This document shows, one piece after another, positions 19,780 through 26,989 of a DNA stretch of 64,000 bases. The notes beneath the pieces are model-generated. The model had not been told where the DNA came from and did no database searches. It saw only the letters and a list, made by a program, of their open reading frames with translations. A program made the position numbers and the translations under genes. Origin of the DNA: Methanospirillum lacunae (GTDB taxonomy: Archaea > Halobacteriota > Methanomicrobia > Methanomicrobiales > Methanospirillaceae); NCBI RefSeq assembly GCF_003173355.1, contig NZ_QGMY01000003.1:62001-126000 (forward strand). Reading direction: 5' to 3'. How positions within the stretch are numbered: position 1 is the stretch's first letter; every line of letters starts with the position of its first letter.

Positions 19780-20058
19780 TCATCTAACCTGAGCGTATCC
19801 GAGTCGTACAATCTGATCCAGGAAATTTTTGATGTCTTCAGTCAGATCGTCAGGCAGGTTTTCGTATTCATCCTGAATCTGTGCAATGATTCCGTTCAGA
19901 TCTTTGCCTTCATTCAGAGATTTCCAAATGGTAACCCCGGTAGGAGTCAGGCCAACGGCTTTTCCGGTATCAGGATTGAACAGGAGTGCCCAGTCATCAA
20001 ACTCTTCGCGGAGTGAGATCTGAGATCCTGGTGTTGGGATTGAAATCTGGTTAGTCAT
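19780..20058 (-). CDS. PqqD-like RiPP recognition protein
   Basis: The 92-residue protein matches PqqD/RRE proteins: an N-terminal beta region (DDWALLFNPDTGKAVGLTP), then helices with GVTIWKSLNEGKDLNGIIAQ and a C-terminal DQIVRLGYAQ. Such domains bind the precursor leader and present it to the radical SAM enzyme. The ATG at 20058 overlaps the TGA of precursor 3 (CATGA), coupling the two. A longer in-frame reading upstream lies inside the precursor gene and is rejected. Two further copies occur upstream, one broken and one fused to a radical SAM fragment. Confidence 0.85.
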   Translation of the reverse strand: MTNQISIPTPGSQISLREEFDDWALLFNPDTGKAVGLTPTGVTIWKSLNEGKDLNGIIAQIQDEYENLPDDLTEDIKNFLDQIVRLGYAQVR

Positions 20059-20465
20059 GATGAAAAATTTTCGTGTTGTGCATTGCCTGAACGGCATAAA
20101 AGAAGGTCTGCATTACCAGAATCACATTTAGGTTTGTCTTGCCCTACTCCGACGTAACATGTTGAGGGTGAACCCCCAAAACCACAGAAACTCCGGTTGG
20201 CAGATCCACCAAGATTACAAGTTCCCTGTAGATTTGAATTCCCAGGAGTACACATGGTGGCGGTATGGTTGGGAATATAACCATCAGCGCATGCACCAGT
20301 TGCAGCACCACCAAAATTAGTACAACTGGTTTGTGCTCCACTTCTGGTACTACACCCGGAACTACTAAAATGGAATCCATCTTGGCATAGTGTCGCCCCG
20401 ATCCCGGTGACCCCTTCTATACTCAGATCGATTACAAGTGGCTTTTCATGTAATTTCTTCACCAT
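20055..20465 (-). CDS. Cys-repeat precursor peptide 3
   Basis: The 136-residue protein has leader MVKKLHEKPLVIDLSIEGVT then GIGA. Ten cysteines follow in units such as CTNFGGAATGA, CNLGGSANRSF and CDSGNADLLL, and it ends HENFSS. The leader shares VIDLSIEG-TG-G with the plus-strand copies, but the first residues differ (MVKK rather than MGKK), defining a second leader subfamily shared with precursors 4-6. It heads the transcription unit precursor, PqqD, radical SAM 1. CAGGG lies 8 nt before the ATG, and a TATA-like GAGTATATCT lies about 56 nt upstream. Confidence 0.78.
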   Translation of the reverse strand: MVKKLHEKPLVIDLSIEGVTGIGATLCQDGFHFSSSGCSTRSGAQTSCTNFGGAATGACADGYIPNHTATMCTPGNSNLQGTCNLGGSANRSFCGFGGSPSTCYVGVGQDKPKCDSGNADLLLCRSGNAQHENFSS

Positions 20466-20520
20466 GTTAAACCCTGATAATTAACCTCTATTAAGGACTG
20501 TTTTCAAAATCAGTCAGAAC

Positions 20521-20530
20521 AGATATACTC
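20521..20530 (-). promoter_or_regulatory. TATA-like element of precursor 3
   Basis: GAGTATATCT on the minus strand lies about 56 nt before the precursor 3 ATG. The same string is at the same distance before precursor 5 (AGTATATCAA), while the dead precursor 4 has GAGTCTATCAG in its place. Confidence 0.45.
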
Positions 20531-20613
20531 TACGTAATAATTATTTAGGCACGTAGGAATAATGATATCGATTTGATTTTCGATACCATGGTAATGAGGA
20601 TCGCGTATGATTA

Positions 20614-20649
20614 CGTATGGAGATCTGATTTACAGATCTCTCCCATACG
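20614..20649. repeat. 14-bp inverted repeat at a duplication junction
   Basis: The arms CGTATGG+AGATCTG (20614-20627) and CAGATCT+CCATACG (20633-20639 and 20643-20649) enclose a 5-nt loop, with a 3-nt bulge on the right side. It sits exactly where the radical SAM 5' fragment of tandem unit 2 ends and the upstream region of precursor 3 begins. Unit 3 lacks it. Confidence 0.7.
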
Positions 20650-20711
20650 AAATAATATTTCAGGTTGCACCGTGAGGTGATATCGATATCAATGGACTTC
20701 AGGGTTTTCAT
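20650..20711 (-). pseudogene. 5' fragment of radical SAM gene 1, tandem unit 2
   Basis: From an ATG at 20711 the minus strand reads MKTLKSIDIDITSRCNLK, the N-terminus of radical SAM enzyme 1. It diverges immediately after the first cysteine of the CxxxCxxC motif and runs into the inverted repeat. It is a truncated duplicate without function. Confidence 0.75.
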
Positions 20712-20750
20712 GACCTAGCGGTTTTCGGTTGTAATCCTCCATCATCCGGC

Positions 20751-20996
20751 TTAAGCGTACTCGAGTCGTACAATCTGATCAAAGAAGTTTTTGATATCTT
20801 CAGTCAGATCCTCAGGAATGTTCTCGTATTCATCCTGAATCGCTGCAATGATTCCCTTCAGATCTTTGCCTTCATTCAGAGATTTCCAGATGGTAACCTC
20901 TGTCGGGGTCAGGGTTGAACAGGAGTGTCCAGTCATCAAACTCTTCGCGGAGTGAGATCTGAGAACCTGGTGTTGGGATCGAAATCTGTTAGTCAT
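20751..20996 (-). pseudogene. Frameshifted PqqD-like gene, tandem unit 2
   Basis: The minus strand starts MTNRFRSQHQV, where the intact gene reads MTNQISIPTP; one base is missing in the fifth codon region. About 25 bp are deleted around the GKAVGLTP region, between two TCAGG words. The rest (EVTIWKSLNEGKDLKGI to FFDQIVRLEYA) is intact but ends one codon after YA. The two lesions bring the frame back, but the central beta region is scrambled. Confidence 0.8.
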
Positions 20997-21024
20997 GATG
21001 AAAAATGTCCGGGTTGTGCATTGC

Positions 21025-21399
21025 CTAAATTGCATACAAAGATTCTGCAGCACCAGCATTACAAGAACTGGTGGTTCGTCCTCCTCCGGTGTAGCATATT
21101 GAGGGTCCACCCCCACTACTGCAGATACTTTGGCTCGCAGATCCCCCCGTTTGACATTATCCCTGTAGATTTGAATGCCCAGAAACACACATGGCGGCGT
21201 TATGGTTGGGAGCAAAACCATTAGTGTATGCACCAGTTACCATACCACCATCATTACAACTGCTTTGTGCACCCCTTCCGATATTACACGCGGAACTATT
21301 AACCTTTGGTCCAGATTGACATTCTGTCGCCCCGATCCCGGTGACGCCTTCTATACTCAGATCTATTACAAGTGGCTTTCCATATGATTTCTTTACAAT
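21025..21399 (-). pseudogene. Precursor 4: start codon lost and internal stop
   Basis: The minus strand encodes VKKSYGKPLVIDLSIEGVT then GIGA and a set of Cys units, but the ATG of its relatives is ATT here (21399-21397). An in-frame TAA follows SNLQG, where precursor 3 has ACT. After the stop the Cys pattern continues (CQTGGSASQS, CSSGGGPSI) and ends AESLYAI rather than in serine. Together with the broken PqqD downstream this shows that the whole tandem unit is dead. Confidence 0.85.
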
Positions 21400-21628
21400 A
21401 TTAAACTCCGGTTATCCCCATATGATGGGATAACGGTTTAAAATCAGTCAGAACTGATAGACTCAAGTTATTGTTATTCGAATAAGTAAGAATAATGATA
21501 TCAAATTAATTTTTCAAATATGGTAATTACGATCATTACGTATGATTACGAATGGGGTTTTGATTTGCAGATCTCCCATCTTTGTAAATCATTATGGATT
21601 ATCTGATTCAACCTCCATGTACCAAAAA

Positions 21629-22024
21629 TCATGCCCGATTTGTCAAGTGAAAGCAGTTCTTGCATTTCAGGTTGCACCGGGAGGTGATATCGATATCAAT
21701 GGACTTTGGGGTTTTCATGACGTGGTTCTCGGTTATGATCTTGTATGATCCAGCCTGGGCGTATCCGAGCCATACAACCTGATCACAGAAATTTTTGATA
21801 TCTTCAGTCAGATCAGCAGGGAGGCTCTCGTATTCATCCTGAATCAGTGCAATGATTCCATTCAGATCTTTGCCTTCATTCAGATATTTCCAGATGGTAA
21901 CTCCGGTAGGAGTCAGGCCAACGGCCTTTCCGGTATCAGGGTTGAACAGGAGTGCCCAGTCATCATACTCTTCGCGGAGTGAGATATGAGATTCTGGTGT
22001 TGGGATTGAAATCTGGTTAGTCAT
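21629..22024 (-). CDS. PqqD-like protein fused to a radical SAM N-terminal fragment, tandem unit 3
   Basis: From the ATG at 22024 the frame encodes a full PqqD-like domain (MTNQISIPTPESHISLREEY through DQVVWLGYAQ). The stop codon present in the unit 1 copy has changed (TGA to TCA), so the frame runs on through GSYKIITENHV into MKTPKSIDIDITSRCNLKC and KNCFHLTNRA before a stop. The product has about 131 residues. The PqqD part looks intact and may still bind leaders; the radical SAM part has the three cluster cysteines but no barrel. A start at 22027 is equally possible and overlaps the precursor 5 stop. It could be a functional RRE with a short tail or an early pseudogene. Confidence 0.65.
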   Translation of the reverse strand: MTNQISIPTPESHISLREEYDDWALLFNPDTGKAVGLTPTGVTIWKYLNEGKDLNGIIALIQDEYESLPADLTEDIKNFCDQVVWLGYAQAGSYKIITENHVMKTPKSIDIDITSRCNLKCKNCFHLTNRA

Positions 22025-22434
22025 CATGAAAAATGTTGGAGTTGTCCATTGCCAGAACGGCATAAAAGAGAATCTGCATTACCATCAGAATTACACATAG
22101 GTTTGTCTTGCCCTACTCCGGTATTACATATTGAGGGTGAACCCCCAAAATTGCACAAACTCCGGTTCGCAGATGCCCCACGACTACAAGCTCCCTGTAG
22201 ATTTAAATCCCCAAACCAACACATGGTGGTTGTATTGTTGGGAGTATCACCATCAGCGCATGTACCAGTTACAGCACTACCAAAATTCGTACAACTGGTT
22301 TGTGCTCCACTTCCGGTACTACACACGGAACTACTAACATGTAATCCATGATTACATTCTGTCGCCCCGATCCCGGTAGCGCCTTCTATACTCAGATCTA
22401 TTACAAGTGGCTTTCCATACGTTTTTTTTACCAT
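22024..22434 (-). CDS. Cys-repeat precursor peptide 5
   Basis: The 136-residue precursor closely related to precursor 3 has leader MVKKTYGKPLVIDLSIEGAT then GIGA. Ten cysteines follow in units such as CTNFGSAVTGT, CADGDTPNNTTTM and CSRGASANRSL, and it ends LQHFS. CGGAG lies 6-7 nt before the ATG. Its TGA overlaps the ATG of the PqqD-like gene (ATGATGA), keeping the coupling seen in unit 1. All parts needed for expression look intact. Confidence 0.75.
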   Translation of the reverse strand: MVKKTYGKPLVIDLSIEGATGIGATECNHGLHVSSSVCSTGSGAQTSCTNFGSAVTGTCADGDTPNNTTTMCWFGDLNLQGACSRGASANRSLCNFGGSPSICNTGVGQDKPMCNSDGNADSLLCRSGNGQLQHFS

Positions 22435-22490
22435 ATTAAACTCCGATTATTACCGGATAATGAGATGAACGGTTTCAAAATCAACCAGAA

Positions 22491-22500
22491 TTGATATACT
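22491..22500 (-). promoter_or_regulatory. TATA-like element of precursor 5
   Basis: AGTATATCAA on the minus strand lies 57 nt before the ATG, the same spacing as in precursor 3. The flanking region up to about 22600 is homologous to the upstream regions of precursors 3 and 4. Confidence 0.45.
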
Positions 22501-22600
22501 TTAAGTTATGACTATTCGAGCACGTAGGAATAATGATATCGATTTGATTTTCGATTTTGATATGGTAATTACGATCATCGCGTCTGATTACTAATGGATT

Positions 22601-23212
22601 CCGATTTGAATAGTATCGGATCTGAATTTTGTAGTGTACCCCTTCTTCACTAATCAGGCTTTAGAAGGATGGGAAAGGGTAACCCATCTTGTCTATTCAA
22701 CTAACGTGTGGCTGGTTTTCACGACGAACAGGAGGTATCGCAATGTACGAGATATGTTCAATTTCGCTTACACTCGAGGACATCTCGGATAAAGAATAAA
22801 AAATTCTTTGTCAAGCGACTACTTCCACGAATCTCAAAAGCAGTGAAAATAGCATGTTCCATCCCTGGAAGATGGGGAGGGATTAATCTCTCCTTGCTAT
22901 TTGACGATCTGATGCTGCGAAACTGTGGGCACGGTTATTATTAACGTTGTTAATAGATATGGATCTTTTTATTATGAAAGATAACTATATAACACTGATC
23001 TCTATTGCCACCTGAAATAAGACCTTTAGTTGTATTGACGGCCTGAATAGTTACAAAAACAATTTACGTACCAAGGGTCGGAATGTTTGACAGAAATCAA
23101 TCTCATTCTCTCTGGACAGGAAAGGGAGTTAAAGAAAAGCAGATAGAAAAAAGAAGGTACCGCTTGGACCCTCATCGAATCAATCGTATTGATCTGATTC
23201 ACAACGCCTTTG
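22601..23212. other. Region between precursors 5 and 6 with no recognised gene
   Basis: About 600 bp without a supported gene. A 78-codon plus-strand frame at 22708-22944 shows no family resemblance that I recognise and no good ribosome site. It could be a worn fragment of a mobile element, but I cannot show this. The part next to precursor 6 is AT-rich 3' flank. Confidence 0.4.
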
Positions 23213-23647
23213 TCAGCTTGATGATATGAAGGGCTGTTGAGTACTACCATTATTGTTACAGAACCCGGCACCAGAACCATTATTACATGTGCCATTAGTC
23301 TGAGAATATTTTACAGAGGAACCTGATCCACAGTAAAGGGATGGAGAATTTCCTGAAAAACATTCACTAAAAGCCCCTGATGCATTAGCACCATTAACCC
23401 AACATGCTCCTGCTGCATCTGATCCAGTAGCATTACACACAACTGCATTGTAATTAGGACTCGTTCCGTCATTACATGATGATGATGCCCATCCTCCGAC
23501 ATGGCAAGTATTCACATACCCACCACCATCGCCGCAGTCTGAATCGCTAAAACTGGGTCCTGTATCGCATAAAGAACCACCAATTCCAGTCACACCTTCT
23601 ATGCTTAAATCGATTACTATTGGAGGGACATACACCTTTTTTACCAT
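23213..23647 (-). CDS. Cys-repeat precursor peptide 6
   Basis: The 144-residue precursor, the longest of the set, has leader MVKKVYVPPIVIDLSIEGVT then GIGG. Ten cysteines follow in units such as CHVGGWASSS, CNDGTSPNYNAVV and CWVNGANASGAFSE, and it ends PFISSS. It stands alone: no PqqD or radical SAM fragment follows it, so its modification would depend on enzymes made elsewhere in the island. CGGAAG lies about 8 nt before the ATG, and a good TATA box lies at 23700-23712. Confidence 0.75.
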   Translation of the reverse strand: MVKKVYVPPIVIDLSIEGVTGIGGSLCDTGPSFSDSDCGDGGGYVNTCHVGGWASSSCNDGTSPNYNAVVCNATGSDAAGACWVNGANASGAFSECFSGNSPSLYCGSGSSVKYSQTNGTCNNGSGAGFCNNNGSTQQPFISSS

Positions 23648-23699
23648 GATTTTCTTCCGTTCGCTTGGAAATTGATCCGAACAATCTGTTTAACTTGTG

Positions 23700-23712
23700 A
23701 AATAAATATAAC
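23700..23712 (-). promoter_or_regulatory. TATA box of precursor 6
   Basis: GTTATATTTATT on the minus strand lies about 55-60 nt before the ATG. This is a good match to the archaeal TATA consensus and leaves a leader of about 30 nt. It is unrelated in sequence to the promoters of precursors 3 and 5. Confidence 0.5.
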
Positions 23713-23914
23713 AGATGCTCTTTTTTTATAGATAGAAAAATTTCTTTCGGTTTTATCCTGATATCTCATTGAGGTTGTCCATTGTAGAGAATCAAAGGCC
23801 AAATTATCTTCCGTTTTGGCTAATTTCAAGAAAGATCTATATGCAAAATCCTTCATTGGACAGCCTCTCTTCAATCCCCGTATCTAACAGGTAATGTTAA
23901 AATCCCCCCACTAA

Positions 23915-24379
23915 ATATCTTGAATAGGTTCGAACGTGACTGCTGATACATCAAGAGCGTGAACACAAATTGAATCGCTGTATATCGCAGTTATGTTTAT
24001 TCTGGTTGTCGCATTCCTGCATACTACCCACACCAGATAACCCCCCCACCGGTACCCGGTATCTCACCGTGCTCCTTGAGAGAGCAGTTCCGCAACTCTC
24101 AAAAACCTGAACGGGAAAGATTCTCATGTGAGATGGAAAACCAACACCCGGGGGCTGTCCACCCTCCCAATCATCCTTCTCGCTGGGAGCAGCCTTTTCT
24201 ATCGTATCGGGTCTGGAATGGAACCGTCCCAGATAAAGGAAATTTTTATCATTATGAACGGCACTTTCTTGGTCGGATTCTCCTTCTGGGAAAGCGAGTG
24301 AGGAAGGTATTGGTACAGGTACGAAGACAGGAGAGACGACTCCTTACCGTAATGAAAAAATAATTGAGATGAGTAACAG
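23915..24379 (+). repeat. Upstream module C of the plus-strand precursors
   Basis: This is the third copy of the non-coding module seen before precursors 1 and 2. It shares GGTTCGAACGTGACTG, GTGAACACAAATTGA, CACCCGGGGGCTGTCC and the terminal GAGATGAGTAACAG. It is about 8.5 kb from the other two, so the module travels together with its precursor gene. Confidence 0.7.
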
Positions 24380-24792
24380 ATGGGAAAGAAACAGTATATT
24401 GCACAAAAATTATCGATCTCTCTTTAGAGACAATAACCGGGGTCGGGGCGGGAAATTGCCTTACTGGGAGAGACTTTGGTACCGCTTCTTGTACAACTGA
24501 GGGTCAAGGTGCAACCAGCACATGCAATCACGGGGATGCTGTTTCAGCAAGCTGTTCCACTGGAAACCTCCCCCATCAGTCGGGAGAAATGTGTTATCCT
24601 GGGAGTAATGCGGGAACATTCTGTGAGGATGGAGGATCTGCCAGTGGGGCATTTGGAAGGTGTACCCCTGGAAGTGCAGCTACTGGGATGTGTGTGGATG
24701 GCAATTTTGCGACCGCCAGCTTTTGTGATACGGGATCAGGTAAGGGTCTTTGCTCTAATGGAAATGATCAGGTTTCCTACGGGAATTCATAA
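24380..24792 (+). pseudogene. Precursor 7: single-base deletion in the leader
   Basis: The start context and first eight codons (MGKKQYIA) match precursors 1 and 2. One C is missing from GCACCAAAAATT, so the frame leaves the leader and stops at TAG seven codons later. In the other frame everything downstream is perfectly kept: IIDLSLETIT, GVGAGN, ten cysteines (CNHGDAVSAS, CEDGGSASGAFGR, CVDGNFATASF) and the end VSYGNS. With no other damage this is a very recent mutation, a phase-variable or slipped site next to an A5 run, or a sequencing error. Confidence 0.8.
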
Positions 24793-25003
24793 TCTCTCAT
24801 AGTTCCCCCCAATTTTCTATTGCAGTATGCCAACTTTTCTTTGTCCTGAAAAACCCGGTCATGTAACACCAAGTTTTTCATGGCATCATCACTAGCGGCT
24901 AGAGATAAAACGTGATTAATAAAATAATTCGCTAAACATCAATTCCTGTTGACTTATATTCTGTACTATCAATATCTATCGACACTGATATGGTGATCTC
25001 TTC

Positions 25004-26872
25004 ATGACCTCCCAAAGCGGCCCGATCGGTAAAATTCCCTTGCGAGGTCGACTTCGTCTTTTGAGAGATTCTCTGACCTATGTACCTCCTGGCAAAGATG
25101 GAGAATTTAAATATCGCGACATACTCTATTTTACCCGGTATCTCATCCCATTAAAATATGCCATCATTTCATCGCTCATCCTCACTTTCATCTCCTCACT
25201 CCTCGGGACCGCCCTCCCGCTCTCCGGGAAATGGATCATCGACTATATCTTTATGCATCAGAGTATAGAGCCGGTTCTGGATAGACTCTCGGCTCATCAT
25301 CTGGCATTTCTCGTCCCATTTGCCTCACAAGTCTTCTCATCATTGCCACTTCTGATCGGAACACTTGCGGTAGTTTCAATTGTTAAATACCTCATCGGAA
25401 ACGAGCTGTCACTCATCAACTATCGGATCAATACCGAGTATGGGTACCGGGTGAAGATGGCAGTCTTTACCCATGTGATGAAATACCCGGTCTCATTCTT
25501 CAAATCCACCAGGAGCGGATATCTTCTCGCCAGAATCAGTTCAGATACGGCGGGTCTCTCAGGAATCTCGGGAAGTTTTCTTCAGAACATTATCACTGCC
25601 GGCACATCGCTTTGTGTGACTGCAACAGTCCTTTCTGCCTTGTCTCTTCCCCTGACGCTCTTTGTAATAATTACTGTCCCGGTATCGGTTATCATCAGTT
25701 ACTGGGTTGTCAGGTTCACCAGATCCTATAGTATCAGGATGCGGGAGTCCGGCCTACAGATGGCAGCTGACGGACAGGACCTCTTCAGTTCAATCGACCT
25801 TATCAAAACCCATGCAGCAGAAGAGCGGGAACTTAACCGGTACATGAAGAGAACCCTCGATAATATCTCCCTAAACATCGCAAGCATGCTCTTTGGTCAG
25901 GTAACCGGTGGCGTCCAGATGGCATTCACCAATATTGTCAGGCTTATCGTTATGCTCTATGGAGGAAGCCTCGTCCTCTCGAACCAGATGTCCATCGGAT
26001 CATATACTGCATTCCTTGCAATGTACCCACAGCTTACCGGTGCCATCTCAACGTTCCTGCAGATGCCACTTAATCTGCAGGGAACCGCTCTTGCTGCCGG
26101 AAGAGTAAAAGAACTCCTTGACATGACCACCGAGTATGAACATGACGATCCGAAAAAGACCCTGCTCTATCCTGATATCAGAACAAACGGGCACATTATC
26201 GTAGATTGTGTTTCATTTTCCTATGATCCTGATACTCCGGTGCTGAAAGATGTCAGCCTGGAGATACAACCCGGCGACCGAATCGGACTCATCGGTCAGA
26301 CAGGGGCAGGAAAGACCACTTTTATCAACTTACTTCTCAAATTTTATCGCCCTAATCAGGGAAAGATACTCATCGACGATTATGATTATGCTGATCTGAA
26401 CCCAGCCTGGATTAGAAATCAGATAGCGGTCGTCTCACAGGATCTGATGCTCTTTCATGATACGGTGATGAACAATATCAGGTATAGCAGACCTGAAGCG
26501 GATGATGAGGAAGTCATGAGAGCAGCACAATCGGCAGGCATTCATGATGAAATTATCAGGCTCCAAAACGGGTATGATACAATAGTTGGAGAAAGAGGAA
26601 GCAAACTTTCAGGCGGGCAGAAACAACGGATCGCTATCGCACGTGCCTTTCTGCGTAATGCCCAGATTGTTATTCTGGATGAACCAACCGCTCACCTTGA
26701 TATCGAAACTGAAGAACTACTAATCAGGGAGTTTATTAGTGTCTGTTCTGGAAGAACCATGGTTGTTATCACTCACCGGGAGAGTCTGCTCCGGTTGGTG
26801 GATCGGGTATATCGGTTGAAGAAAGGAAAGATACACGAAGAAAAGAGGGATGCATCATTAATCAGTGCATAG
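25004..26872 (+). CDS. ABC exporter (membrane domain fused to ATPase)
   Basis: The 622-residue protein of the MsbA/lasso-D type has six membrane helices in residues about 50-330. The nucleotide-binding domain follows, with Walker A GQTGAGKTT at about 430-438, signature LSGGQKQR at about 534, Walker B IVILDEPTAHLD and the H-loop THRE. It works as a dimer. It has no N-terminal C39 peptidase domain, so leader removal needs another protease. It lies 210 bp after precursor 7 and is followed by the nucleotidyltransferase, matching its use as exporter of the modified peptides. CTTATATTCTG at 24954-24964 is a plausible TATA box. Confidence 0.9.
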   Translation: MTSQSGPIGKIPLRGRLRLLRDSLTYVPPGKDGEFKYRDILYFTRYLIPLKYAIISSLILTFISSLLGTALPLSGKWIIDYIFMHQSIEPVLDRLSAHHLAFLVPFASQVFSSLPLLIGTLAVVSIVKYLIGNELSLINYRINTEYGYRVKMAVFTHVMKYPVSFFKSTRSGYLLARISSDTAGLSGISGSFLQNIITAGTSLCVTATVLSALSLPLTLFVIITVPVSVIISYWVVRFTRSYSIRMRESGLQMAADGQDLFSSIDLIKTHAAEERELNRYMKRTLDNISLNIASMLFGQVTGGVQMAFTNIVRLIVMLYGGSLVLSNQMSIGSYTAFLAMYPQLTGAISTFLQMPLNLQGTALAAGRVKELLDMTTEYEHDDPKKTLLYPDIRTNGHIIVDCVSFSYDPDTPVLKDVSLEIQPGDRIGLIGQTGAGKTTFINLLLKFYRPNQGKILIDDYDYADLNPAWIRNQIAVVSQDLMLFHDTVMNNIRYSRPEADDEEVMRAAQSAGIHDEIIRLQNGYDTIVGERGSKLSGGQKQRIAIARAFLRNAQIVILDEPTAHLDIETEELLIREFISVCSGRTMVVITHRESLLRLVDRVYRLKKGKIHEEKRDASLISA

Positions 26873-26989
26873 AGACGTTGTCGAAATATCACGTTTAAAT
26901 ATTGAATCTGTAACCTGATTTTATGAATTTATATAAAAGGTTCGTTAATGATGCTTGAATTTTCCCTCATATTAAACCGGTGACTTAAT

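Noticed and set aside
22708-22944. 78-codon plus-strand frame between precursors 5 and 6
   Set aside because: No similarity recognised, poor start context; a decayed transposase was considered but no transposase motif is visible.
23641-23874. 77-codon minus-strand frame upstream of precursor 6
   Set aside because: It covers the TATA box and leader of precursor 6 and ends inside its start; composition looks non-coding.
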